A stretch of DNA of 64,000 bases from Brucella tritici. GTDB lineage: Bacteria; Pseudomonadota; Alphaproteobacteria; Rhizobiales; Rhizobiaceae. The position numbers were made by a program, and so were the translations under genes. The DNA is taken from NCBI RefSeq assembly GCF_008932295.1, contig NZ_WBWA01000015.1, forward strand, positions 59,302-123,301. The letters run 5' to 3'. Every line of letters starts with the position of its first letter. Position 1 is the first letter of the stretch. This document shows, piece by piece, positions 37,317-45,489 of this stretch. The notes beneath the pieces were generated by a model. That model was not told the origin of the DNA, did not search any database, and worked only from the letters and a program-made list of their open reading frames with translations.

Positions 37317-38321
37317 ATGGTTACACGTCTGGCGCTGCTCGGCGCGGGCCGTATCGGCAAGGTTCATGCAGGCGCAATTGCTGCGGACAAGCGGGCCCGA
37401 TTGGTTGCCGTCGCTGACGCCAATGAGGCGGCGGCGAGAGCAATTGCCGATACTGCTGGTGCGGACGTTCGAACCATCGACGAAATCGAGACATCAGACG
37501 ATATAGATGCAGTGCTGATATGCACACCGACCAATACGCACGCCGATCTTATTGAACGGTTTTCTCGCGCCGGCAAGGCCGTTTTCTGCGAAAAGCCCAT
37601 CGATCTCGATATTGCACGTGTTCGAGCTTGTCTCGCTGTCATTCGTGACACTGGCGCGAAGGTGATGCTGGGTTTCAATCGTCGTTTCGATCCCCATTTT
37701 GCGGCAGTCCACAAGGCTATCGAAGATGGACGCATCGGCAATGTTGAAATGGTGACGATCACCAGCCGCGATCCGGGGGCGCCGCCTGCAGAATATATCA
37801 AGGTATCCGGCGGTATTTTCCGCGACATGACGATCCACGATTTTGACATGGCGCGATTTCTTCTCGGTGAGGAAATCGAGAGCGTATCGGCCGCGGCTTC
37901 GGTACTCGTCGACCCAAAGATCGGAGAACTCGGCGATTATGACAGTGCGAGTGTCATTTTGACGACTGCTTCCGGCCGTCAGTGCGTTATTTCCAATTCA
38001 CGTCGTGCTTCCTACGGCTACGATCAGCGCATTGAAGTTCACGGATCGCTCGGTGCTGTTTCGGCGGAAAACCAACGTCCAGTCTCGATAGAGATTGCGA
38101 CCAGAGATGGCTATAACCGCCCGCCATTGCATGATTTTTTCATGACCCGCTATACGGCTGCTTATGCAGCGGAAATCGCCTCGTTTATCGATGCTTTGGA
38201 TACTGGCAAAGCGCCGCACCCTTCAGCGGAGGATGGATTGCAAGCTTTGGCTCTGGCTGAGGCGGCACTTCGTTCGGTCAGGGAAGGCTGCACTGTCAAA
38301 GTTGCGGAAGTTCTCGGATAA
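37317..38321 (+). CDS. iolG: Myo-inositol 2-dehydrogenase
   Basis: A 334-residue Gfo/Idh/MocA-family NAD oxidoreductase (also called IdhA) that makes 2-keto-myo-inositol, the first step of the iol pathway. The Rossmann motif GAGRIGKVHAGAI is at the N-terminus, the family EKP motif (CEKPIDLD) near residue 97, and GGIFRDMTIHDFDMAR carries the catalytic DxxxH-like residues. The frame opens at 37290, but the ATG at 37317 follows GGGAGG and fits the family. Expressed away from iolCDEB, from the palindrome-bearing promoter. Confidence 0.95.
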   Translation: MVTRLALLGAGRIGKVHAGAIAADKRARLVAVADANEAAARAIADTAGADVRTIDEIETSDDIDAVLICTPTNTHADLIERFSRAGKAVFCEKPIDLDIARVRACLAVIRDTGAKVMLGFNRRFDPHFAAVHKAIEDGRIGNVEMVTITSRDPGAPPAEYIKVSGGIFRDMTIHDFDMARFLLGEEIESVSAAASVLVDPKIGELGDYDSASVILTTASGRQCVISNSRRASYGYDQRIEVHGSLGAVSAENQRPVSIEIATRDGYNRPPLHDFFMTRYTAAYAAEIASFIDALDTGKAPHPSAEDGLQALALAEAALRSVREGCTVKVAEVLG

Positions 38322-38371
38322 GGCGGCAATTTTGTTTGCCTTTTTCCGCAATCGGCTGCGATATGCGGGGT

Positions 38372-39442
38372 ATGGCCTACAAGATTGATGATTTGCCTTT
38401 TGAAGAGTTTTTCGTACCCGTGAGCAAGGCTACGGCGGCTCTGGTGCGGCTGGACGAGCGGCTTTCGCGCTCGCCCATTCGCGAAGGTATGGTCGAGCGG
38501 ATGCATATGCACGATGCTGTCGCTTCGATGTGGCTTGAAGGCGAACTTGTGCATATGGAAGACTTGGTCCTACATGATGCCTTCATGGACAGTCGGATGC
38601 CAAGCCACGCGCTGACCATCGGACATGCCGTATTGCGCATGCGCCGACAGATTGCTGGAAGGTCGGCCGACTGGGCTCTTGGCCCGACCGGCATTCAACA
38701 ATTGCTCGGCCCAACGGTTGATACGACACCTGCAGAAATTGAGCCGTCAGAGGCAACGGACGGCGAAGTCGATCCGTTGCTTGATGACATTGACAATTTG
38801 CTTGCGCGGACTGACGCACTTTTGAAAGGCGGAGTTCCAGGCAAACCCAAACCGGAAACTGCTGCGCGGGATACACTACTTTACGACGATGACTGGGATG
38901 AGGATGCACGTTTGCAGGAATGGCGGGATTGTCTTGCGGCGACAAAGCATCTGCCGCCACTCATGCGCGCCGCTTTGATCTACGATGCATGGTTTTCTCT
39001 GGAGGTTGTTCAGCGATCGTCATGGATTGGCCGATTGCTGACTGCCGCCTTCTTACGTCAAAGTGGTCTTGCAATGGGCCATTTGCCGGCGATCAGCCTC
39101 GGTCTCCGCGCGAAACGACCGGATGAACGGCGTTCACCCAATCGTCTGGTCCGTCTCAGGGCGTTTTTCGAAAGCATCGAAGATGCCGCCGATACGACCA
39201 TGAAGGAGCATGACCGGCTGCTTCTGGCGCGCGAGCAGATGCAGCGTAAGCTCAAGGGGCGCAGGTCCAATTCGCGATTGCCGCAATTGATGGAGATGGT
39301 TCTGCGCAGCCCCGTGATTTCCAGCCAGATGGTGGAGAAGGAACTTCAGGTTACACAGCAAGGGGCGCTGAAGCTGATTTCGGAGCTCAATTTGCGGGAA
39401 ATCACCGGGAGGGGGCGGTTTCGCGCGTGGGGAATTCTCTAG
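38372..39442 (+). CDS. DUF1612/RHE_PE00001-type protein with degenerate Fic-like fold and C-terminal winged helix
   Basis: A 356-residue protein of a rhizobial family with no assigned function. The N-terminal part reads VASMWLEGELVHMEDLVLHDA (about 50-70), matching the Fic inhibitory-helix motif (S/T)xxxE(G/N) with S52 and E56-G57. Around 201-240, AALIYDAWFSLEVVQRSSW is followed by IGRLLTAAFLRQSGL, which aligns with the Fic active site except that HPFxxGNGR is replaced by LEVVQRSSW. The C-terminus (about 310-356) is a winged helix ending ITGRGRFRAWGIL, as in Fic proteins that bind DNA. I infer a non-catalytic Fic relative acting as a regulator. The chosen ATG (38372) has a weak ribosome binding site; 38363 is an alternative. 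It shares its last four bases with the convergent oxyR-like gene. Confidence 0.72.
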   Translation: MAYKIDDLPFEEFFVPVSKATAALVRLDERLSRSPIREGMVERMHMHDAVASMWLEGELVHMEDLVLHDAFMDSRMPSHALTIGHAVLRMRRQIAGRSADWALGPTGIQQLLGPTVDTTPAEIEPSEATDGEVDPLLDDIDNLLARTDALLKGGVPGKPKPETAARDTLLYDDDWDEDARLQEWRDCLAATKHLPPLMRAALIYDAWFSLEVVQRSSWIGRLLTAAFLRQSGLAMGHLPAISLGLRAKRPDERRSPNRLVRLRAFFESIEDAADTTMKEHDRLLLAREQMQRKLKGRRSNSRLPQLMEMVLRSPVISSQMVEKELQVTQQGALKLISELNLREITGRGRFRAWGIL

Positions 39443-40344
39443 GCTGGTTTCATGCACTTGCTGCGAAGATGGTCAGCGAAGAGCTGGAATTCGTTGCGGC
39501 GGGCGGCGTTGGAGCGCCAGACGAGAACCAGTGAGCGGTAATTGTTCTTGCCCTCATATGGAACGATACTCAGCTCTGTTCCGCGGGTCACTCCGGCTTT
39601 GACTGCCACTTCAGGCAACAGAGTAACTCCCATCCCGAAATCAACGAGCTGTACCAAGGTCATGATGGAGGTGGCGTGAACGTCGCCGCTCGCTTGAGCT
39701 GGGGCGGAACCTATCGCAGCCATGACGTGTTCACGAAGGCAATGCCCGGTTTCCAGCAAAAGAAACGGCTGGTCCTGTAAATCATCTGCATCGACCCGAT
39801 CACGATTGGCCAGCGCGTGATCGCGCCGTACTGCCAGATAGAAAATGTCCCGACTAAGTCCTGCTACCTCAAATTCATCGAGATCGTATGGATGGGCGAC
39901 GAGTGCTACATCGAGCGAACCTGAACGCAAGCTGTCGAGCAACGACCGAGTGAGGCCTTCGCGAATGGTCAACTGCAATTCGGGAAAAGCTTTGGCGGTC
40001 GCGGGCAGGACTTTAGGCAGCAGAAATGGCGCTATTGAAGGGATGACACCCATTCGCAGTCTGGTGGTCAGCGGTCGCTCGGCCTGCCGCGCGTGTTCGG
40101 GTAGTTCTTCAATGAGGGCTATGATCGTACGAGCGCGTGCCAGAAAATCTTCACCGGCAGGCAGCAGCTGCATTCGCCTGCCCGATCGATCGATCAGTAT
40201 TACGCCAAGCTCTGTCTCGAGTGCCTGGATCGCCGCACTCAGCGTCGACTGGGTAACACCCACAACCTCGGCTGCACGCGAAAAGGATCCCGCTTTGACA
40301 AGGGCCATAAAGTAATGGAGCTGACGGACACTTATGTTGAGCAT
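39439..40344 (-). CDS. oxyR: LysR-family peroxide sensor OxyR-like
   Basis: A 301-residue LysR regulator: winged helix-turn-helix at about 1-60 (RQLHYFMALVKAGSFSRAAE) and a PBP-like effector domain. The peroxidatic cysteine motif of OxyR is present (ETGHCLREH, C202, equivalent to E. coli C199). The partner cysteine (C208 in E. coli) is missing, since the following residues are VMAAIGSAPAQ; the only other cysteine is C297 near the C-terminus. The start is placed at the ATG at 40344, immediately upstream of the HTH; the much longer frame is discarded. Divergent from ahpC, with an OxyR-format operator between them. Confidence 0.88.
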   Translation of the reverse strand: MLNISVRQLHYFMALVKAGSFSRAAEVVGVTQSTLSAAIQALETELGVILIDRSGRRMQLLPAGEDFLARARTIIALIEELPEHARQAERPLTTRLRMGVIPSIAPFLLPKVLPATAKAFPELQLTIREGLTRSLLDSLRSGSLDVALVAHPYDLDEFEVAGLSRDIFYLAVRRDHALANRDRVDADDLQDQPFLLLETGHCLREHVMAAIGSAPAQASGDVHATSIMTLVQLVDFGMGVTLLPEVAVKAGVTRGTELSIVPYEGKNNYRSLVLVWRSNAARRNEFQLFADHLRSKCMKPA

Positions 40345-40365
40345 TGAATCTTTCGATTTTTCTCC

Positions 40366-40402
40366 ATCGTTATAATCGATGGATTTGATCGTTATAATCG
40401 CT
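40366..40402 (+). promoter_or_regulatory. OxyR-format operator upstream of ahpC
   Basis: Two 15-base elements, ATCGTTATAATCGAT (40366-40380) and ATCGTTATAATCGCT (40388-40402), are separated by seven bases. This is the layout of an OxyR tetramer site (ATAG-N7-CTAT twice, 22-base period), with ATCG/CGAT in place of ATAG/CTAT and the inner T and A conserved. The second element ends at 40402, immediately before the ahpC -35 at 40403. Confidence 0.8.
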
Positions 40403-40431
40403 TTGACCGATTTAACAAGAACGCCTATATC
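40403..40431 (+). promoter_or_regulatory. ahpC promoter (sigma-70)
   Basis: TTGACC (40403-40408), a 17-base spacer and TATATC (40426-40431) match the rhizobial consensus CTTGAC-N17-CTATAT. Transcription should begin near 40438. Confidence 0.8.
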
Positions 40432-40449
40432 TGACTCGCAGACGGATAA

Positions 40450-40465
40450 TTCTGAAATTTCAGAA
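40450..40465. promoter_or_regulatory. 16-bp perfect palindrome in the ahpC leader
   Basis: TTCTGAAATTTCAGAA is a perfect palindrome lying about 13-28 bases downstream of the predicted ahpC start. No known factor is obvious; a second regulator acting as a roadblock is possible. Confidence 0.5.
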
Positions 40466-40503
40466 ATTTCCGTATAACAATTGAATTTACAGGCAGGTAT
40501 AAA

Positions 40504-41058
40504 ATGCTCGGTATCGGCGACAAGCTTCCCTCTTTCAAGGTCACCGGCGTAAAGCCCGGTTTTAACCATCACGAAGAAAACGGCGTTTCGGCATTTGAAG
40601 AAATCACCGAAGCAAGCTTCGCGGGCAAGTGGAAGGTTATCTTCTTTTACCCGAAGGATTTTACCTTTGTGTGCCCGACCGAAATCGCTGAATTTGCGCG
40701 TCTTGCTTCGGATTTCGAAGACCGCGACGCAGTCGTTCTGGGCGGTTCGACCGACAATGAATTCGTGAAGCTTGCATGGCGTCGCGATCACAAGGACCTC
40801 GACAAGCTGCCGATCTGGTCGTTTGCCGACACCAATGGTTCGCTGGTCGATGGCCTCGGTGTTCGTTCGCCGGACGGCGTCGCATACCGCTACACCTTTG
40901 TTGTCGATCCGGACAACACGATCCAGCACGTTTACGCAACCAACCTCAATGTTGGTCGCGCTCCAAAAGATACGCTGCGCGTTCTCGATGCGCTGCAGAC
41001 CGATGAGCTTTGCCCATGCAACCGCGAAGTCGGCGGCGAGACGCTCAAGGCTGCCTGA
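40504..41058 (+). CDS. ahpC: Alkyl hydroperoxide reductase subunit, peroxiredoxin AhpC
   Basis: A 184-residue 2-Cys peroxiredoxin. The peroxidatic cysteine is C57 in FTFVCPTEIAEF and the resolving cysteine lies in the C-terminal DELCPCNREVGG (two cysteines, CPC). It reduces hydrogen peroxide, organic hydroperoxides and peroxynitrite. The operon with ahpD (a thiol-disulphide partner) and the divergent OxyR-like gene define a peroxide-defence module. The start at 40504 follows an AGGCAGGT sequence. An intrinsic terminator-like hairpin separates it from ahpD. Confidence 0.97.
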   Translation: MLGIGDKLPSFKVTGVKPGFNHHEENGVSAFEEITEASFAGKWKVIFFYPKDFTFVCPTEIAEFARLASDFEDRDAVVLGGSTDNEFVKLAWRRDHKDLDKLPIWSFADTNGSLVDGLGVRSPDGVAYRYTFVVDPDNTIQHVYATNLNVGRAPKDTLRVLDALQTDELCPCNREVGGETLKAA

Positions 41059-41080
41059 TAGGCCCTGATTGGTTTGCAGA

Positions 41081-41108
41081 AAGGCGGGTCAAGGCCCGCC
41101 TTTCTTTT
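41081..41108 (+). terminator. Terminator or attenuator between ahpC and ahpD
   Basis: AAGGCGGG (41081-41088) pairs with CCCGCCTT (41095-41102), followed by TCTTTT. The short T run suggests partial termination, so ahpC would be made in excess over ahpD. Confidence 0.75.
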
Positions 41109-41142
41109 ATCTAATATCCAAATGACAGATAAAGAGGGTTCC

Positions 41143-41670
41143 ATGTCCATTGATGATCTGAAGTCAAAGATCCCGGATTTCGCCAAGGACGTTCGTCTCA
41201 ATCTTTCGTCGATGGCAAGCGACGAAACTCTGACATCGCAACAGAAATACGGTCTGTTTGTCGCCTGCGGCATTGCCTCTCGAAATGCCGATGTGCGCAA
41301 GGCGCTTGTTGCCGAAGCAGCTGCCAAGGTCGATGCTTCCGTCATCCAGGCGGCAAAGTCTGCTGCGTCGATCATGGGCATGAACAACGTCTATTACCGC
41401 TTCGTGCATCTTGCGACCAACAAGGACTATCGCACCATGCCAGCGAAGCTGCGCATGAATGTGATCGGTAATCCGGGTGTCGATAAGATCGATTTCGAAC
41501 TCTGGTCGCTGGCTGTATCTGCGATCAACGGTTGTGGCATGTGCATTGATGCGCATGAGGATGTCCTGCGCAAGGCCAATGTGACGTCGGAAACGATCCA
41601 GACCGCCGTGCGTTTTGCATCGATTATTCAGTCGGTGGCTATCGCGCTGGAAGCTGCAGACACTGAATAA
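41143..41670 (+). CDS. ahpD: AhpD, thiol-disulphide reductant of AhpC
   Basis: A 175-residue alkylhydroperoxidase-D protein. The redox CxxC is C131-C134 in [12 protein letters not shown] with the proton-relay histidine H138, as in the Mycobacterium tuberculosis protein. It recycles AhpC using lipoyl-linked reducing power. The frame extends upstream to 41074, but the ATG at 41143 has AGAGGG before it and gives the usual 175-residue length. It is transcribed with ahpC; a strong terminator follows. Confidence 0.95.
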   Translation: MSIDDLKSKIPDFAKDVRLNLSSMASDETLTSQQKYGLFVACGIASRNADVRKALVAEAAAKVDASVIQAAKSAASIMGMNNVYYRFVHLATNKDYRTMPAKLRMNVIGNPGVDKIDFELWSLAVSAINGCGMCIDAHEDVLRKANVTSETIQTAVRFASIIQSVAIALEAADTE

Positions 41671-41695
41671 GAGCAGTACGCTTTTTTAGAAAAGA

Positions 41696-41729
41696 AAAGC
41701 CCGCGTGGATTAGTCCACGCGGGCTTTTT
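41696..41729 (+). terminator. Intrinsic terminator of ahpCD
   Basis: A 12-base or longer GC-rich stem (AGCCCGCGTGGA at 41698-41709 pairing with 41714-41725), a four-base loop and a T run. A residues precede the stem, so it may also serve the convergent transporter gene. Confidence 0.95.
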
Positions 41730-41744
41730 GTTTCGTAGGGTTTA

Positions 41745-43024
41745 TTACTCGTCGCGCTTGAACGAGATGAAGGCAAAACCGATCAGCGATATAACCGCGG
41801 CAACAGACATGTAATAGCCGACATAGTTGAAGCTATAATGCGTTGCGAGCCAGGTTGCGATATAGGGTGCAACCGAAGCACCGAGGATACCCGCCAGATT
41901 GAAGGTCAATGAAGCGCCAGTGTAGCGCACGGAAGTTGGGAACGGCTCGGCCAGAGCGGCACCAATTGGACCGTAGGTCAGGCCCATCAAGCCGAAGCCA
42001 ATGATGAGGAATGCGAGAACACCAGCCGTGCCAGCCATGAACAACGGCGCCATGATGAAGCCGTAGAGACCGATCAGGACTGTGACGAAGATCAGACTGG
42101 GCGCATGCCAAAGCGGTCGGACAGCAACGCTGCAACCGGAATCATGAGCCCGAAGAAGATTACGCCGGCCATTTGCAGGATAAGAAATTCCTCGCGGCTG
42201 TAACCAAGTGCGCGTGTGCCCCATCCCAGCGAGAAGACCGTCATCAGATAGAACAGGACGAAGGTCGCAACCGCACCGATGGTGCCGAGAAACAGGCTCG
42301 CCTTGTGTTTTTTGAACAGCGTGGCGACTGGTACTTCGACGCGTTCAGCCTTGTCGATTGCCTTCTGGAATTCTGGCGTTTCAGCGATTTTCAGTCGGAT
42401 GAAGAGGCCGACACCGACCAGAAGGGCGCTGGCGATGAATGGAATGCGCCAGCCGAAAGCAAAAAACTGTTCTTCAGTGAGAGCTTCAGCCAGAACGAGG
42501 AAGATGCCTGTTGCCAGAATGAAGCCAACTGGTGCGCCGAGCTGCGGGAACATGCCGTACCATGTGCGCTTGCCTTCCGGTGCATTTTCTGTTGCAAGCA
42601 GCACTGCGCCGCCCCATTCACCACCAAGGCCAAGTCCCTGACCCAGACGGCAGAGAGCCAGCAGGAGAGCTGCCCATACGCCGATGGAGTCGTATGTTGG
42701 TAGGAAACCGATGGCGACCGTGGAAATGCCCATGGTCATGAGTGCGGCCACCAGCGTCGCCTTGCGCCCGACCTTGTCTCCAAAGTGACCGAACAGGGCG
42801 CCACCGATAGGACGGGCAAAGAAGGCAATCGCAAAGGTTGCCAGAGACTGGAGAAGCGCGGAGTTGCCGTCGCTCGCAGGGAAGAACAAATGCGGGAACA
42901 CGATCACCGCAGCGGTTGCATAAATATAGAAGTCAAAGAATTCGATCGTTGTGCCGATCATGCTCGCGGCCAGAACGCGGCGCGCGGAATTTTTCTGCGG
43001 GGAAACCGCTACAGCGACAGTCAT
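41745..43024 (-). pseudogene. MHS-family MFS transporter interrupted by a one-base frameshift
   Basis: Two overlapping reading frames together make one 12-helix metabolite:proton symporter (MHS/ProP/ShiA group). The N-terminal part (42092-43024, 310 residues) carries GTTIEFFDFYIYATAA and the loop GHFGDKVGRK, and ends ...DRFGMRPV-stop. The other frame (41745-42224) resumes with APSLIFVTVLIGLYG. Adding one C to the run at 42099-42101 would restore the DRFGMRPSLIF sequence and a 426-residue protein, the normal length. So a single-base deletion has broken the gene, unless it is a sequencing error in the homopolymer. The substrate class (for example a dicarboxylate, osmolyte or shikimate) cannot be told. 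The gene would be non-functional as read. Confidence 0.85.
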
Positions 43025-43268
43025 TTTTTCAGATCCAATATTTGCGGGCCGTCTAAATTAGGGGGAGGGGCCCGAGATATGGTTTCTTTAAAACCGCAGA
43101 GTATGGAATCGCAAGCAGAAAACGGCTTTTGAGCAACTTTATGATTTCGGATGGGCTGATTTAGAAAGAAAAGCGAAAGTGGATAAAATTCCCGTCATCA
43201 CTCGGCCTGGTCTTTCAATTGCCGCGTCGTACGACTAGATTTCCCATGTCGTCTGTTTGGAAACAAAG

Positions 43269-43700
43269 ATGTATCGAGCAAAGTACGATATCGGTATGAG
43301 GAATACAGCACGAGGCCATGCGGTCTTGCGTTTGCCTTCCCGTATGCTTGTGACATTGCTCTCGTTCCTGTTTCTCGTTTCCGTGCAGCTTTGTTATGCG
43401 ATGGCGCATGACACGCCATCTGTGCAGACGGGTTCCGAATGTCATGTGAGTATGCCGCATCATATGGACGGCTTGTCGATGTCTATGTCGGTGGACAAGG
43501 GCAAGACTGCACCAATGGATCACGGTGCCAAAACACTAAATGTTTGTGTCATGATGACATGTGGATGTGTTGTTCAGTTGGCGACGGACTTGCGCGCCTC
43601 TGATTCCACACAGGATTTCGGCTTGCCGCCGCTTGTTGCGGCGCTGAATGGCAATTCTCCGAACAGAGATCTGCGCCCTCCGATAACGCATCAGGCTTGA
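43269..43700 (+). CDS. Small secreted His/Met/Cys-rich protein, probable copper binding
   Basis: I do not recognise a named family. The product, about 143 residues, has a hydrophobic segment (SRMLVTLLSFLFLVSVQLCYA) and then a stretch rich in metal ligands: CHVSMPHHMDGLSMSMSV, APMDHGAK and a Cys cluster CVMMTCGCVV. Secreted or membrane-anchored metal binding is likely. Position immediately before a multicopper oxidase suggests copper handling. The start could be the ATG at 43269 or 43296; the latter places the signal sequence closer to the N-terminus. Confidence 0.65.
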   Translation: MYRAKYDIGMRNTARGHAVLRLPSRMLVTLLSFLFLVSVQLCYAMAHDTPSVQTGSECHVSMPHHMDGLSMSMSVDKGKTAPMDHGAKTLNVCVMMTCGCVVQLATDLRASDSTQDFGLPPLVAALNGNSPNRDLRPPITHQA

Positions 43701-43758
43701 TCTGGAAATCGCCGTCAAAGATTTGGCGGCTATTATGATTATTGTCTGGAGACTTACC

Positions 43759-45366
43759 ATGTCTGGAATTACACGCCGCCGCCTGCTGACCCTTGGGGCA
43801 GGGGCTGCCTTTATTACAGCAATTCGCCCCTTTGACAGCCGGGCACAAGATGCACATCAGCATATGGGGCACGGCGCATCTGCCCAGTCAACCGCTCGAG
43901 CCGGTCGTCCTTTGCCCTTACCGGCTCTGCTCGAACCCGATGCATCAGGTGTTGTTAAACTGAAAGTACAGAAGGGGCGACACAGTTTTGAAGAAGGAAG
44001 CGAAGCGGTATCTGCTGGCATCAATGGTGCTTACCTTGGCCCACTCGTCCGCTTGAAGAACGGGGAAACGGTTACCCTTTCCGTCAAAAATGACATGGAT
44101 GAAGAAACCACGCTTCATTGGCATGGGCTGTTTGTTCCGTCCGTCCTCGACGGTGGACCGCATAATCTGATAGCAGCGGGCGGGGAGTGGAAGCCGAAAG
44201 TCACAGTTAATCAGGCAGCTTCGTTCAACTGGTTTCATCCGCATCTGCATGGAAACACTGCTCGCCAGGCGCATATGGGCATCGCGGGTTTGATGGTGGT
44301 AACTGATGGCAAGGATGCTGAACGCGGGCTGCCGGAAGATTACGGCGTGGATGATATTCCATTGGTGCTTCAGGATCGCCGAGTGATTGAGGGTGATAAG
44401 GTCTATCAACCCGATATCATGGATTTGATGCATGGCTTCCGAGGCGACAAGCTTATCGTCAATGGTGTCGTTTCACCGGAAGCGCGTGTTCCCGCGTCCA
44501 TCGTGCGTCTGCGTATTTTGAACGGTGCCAATGCGCGAAACTTCCATATTCGTCTGGGTGATGATCGGCCTTTGCTTGTCATAGCATCAGATGGCGGCTT
44601 CATTGGAAAGCCAGAACAGGTCGAAAGGCTGACCATCAGCCCCGGTGAACGTTATGAGGTTCTGGTTGATTTCTCCAACGGCGAGGCGGCTGACCTGGTG
44701 ACCTATGGCGATGACAGCGGCGGTGATGATCTGCAATTGATGCGGTTTGTCGTAGACGCTGCGTTGCAAGGGAAAATCGCGACCCTTCCAGATCGTCTCG
44801 ATGGTCCTGATGCGCCTGATGAAAAACTTTCTGTAAAACGCCGTTCGTTCTTCTTCGACGAGCGGATGGCAGAGAATATGAAACTGATGATGGTTAAGCC
44901 ATCAGCCGACCCTCATGCAGGGCATAATATGGGCAATATGGATATGAGCTCAATGTCCGGCGCGATGGATCATGATATGCACGGCGCCAGGAGTTCCGCC
45001 GATGCGGGGCCTGCGCTTGAAGCTCTGACCTCGGGTGTGGAAATGGCAATCGCGGGTAAACCGTTCGACATGGATCGCATTGATGTTGAGGCCAAACTTG
45101 GTTCTTGGGAGATTTGGGATCTTACAACGAAGGAGATGCCACACCCATTCCATATCCACGGAGCGTCATTCCGTATTCTTTCCCTTAACGGCAAGGCTCC
45201 GCCAGCGCACCAGTCGGGATGGAAGGATACTGCTTTGATCGATGGCAAGGCCGAAATACTTGTCCATTTCGACCGTGAGGGGGCGAAGAGTCACCCGTTC
45301 ATGTTCCATTGCCATGTGCTGGAACATGAAGATGTGGGCATGATGGCTCAATTCGTGACGGTATAG
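43759..45366 (+). CDS. Tat-exported multicopper oxidase (CueO/CopA type)
   Basis: A 535-residue three-cupredoxin oxidase. The twin-arginine signal TRRRLLTLGAG ends near the SRAQ region. Copper ligands are in the four usual motifs: HWHGLF, WFHPHLHG, HPFHIHG and the C-terminal HCHVLEHEDVGMM. A methionine-rich loop (MGNMDMSSMSGAMDHDMHG) is like that of CueO and suggests cuprous oxidation. The frame opens at 43723, but the ATG at 43759 precedes the Tat signal. It lies 58 bases after the small metal-binding protein and is followed by sodC, forming a copper/oxidative stress group in the periplasm. Confidence 0.9.
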   Translation: MSGITRRRLLTLGAGAAFITAIRPFDSRAQDAHQHMGHGASAQSTARAGRPLPLPALLEPDASGVVKLKVQKGRHSFEEGSEAVSAGINGAYLGPLVRLKNGETVTLSVKNDMDEETTLHWHGLFVPSVLDGGPHNLIAAGGEWKPKVTVNQAASFNWFHPHLHGNTARQAHMGIAGLMVVTDGKDAERGLPEDYGVDDIPLVLQDRRVIEGDKVYQPDIMDLMHGFRGDKLIVNGVVSPEARVPASIVRLRILNGANARNFHIRLGDDRPLLVIASDGGFIGKPEQVERLTISPGERYEVLVDFSNGEAADLVTYGDDSGGDDLQLMRFVVDAALQGKIATLPDRLDGPDAPDEKLSVKRRSFFFDERMAENMKLMMVKPSADPHAGHNMGNMDMSSMSGAMDHDMHGARSSADAGPALEALTSGVEMAIAGKPFDMDRIDVEAKLGSWEIWDLTTKEMPHPFHIHGASFRILSLNGKAPPAHQSGWKDTALIDGKAEILVHFDREGAKSHPFMFHCHVLEHEDVGMMAQFVTV

Positions 45367-45489
45367 TCTGTGGCGGGCCGCGTGGCAGCCGTTTGTCATG
45401 CGGTCCGCCCTTCGAACATTTATTTTCGAACAATTTCTGACGGTATGCGTTGTCCTCTCATCACGAATTATCGCGATCAGGAGGAAATG

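Noticed and set aside
43047..43076. CGGGCC...GGCCCG inverted repeat in the transporter leader as a terminator or riboswitch
   Set aside because: Only six pairs with an 18-base loop and no T run; probably chance in a GC-rich leader.
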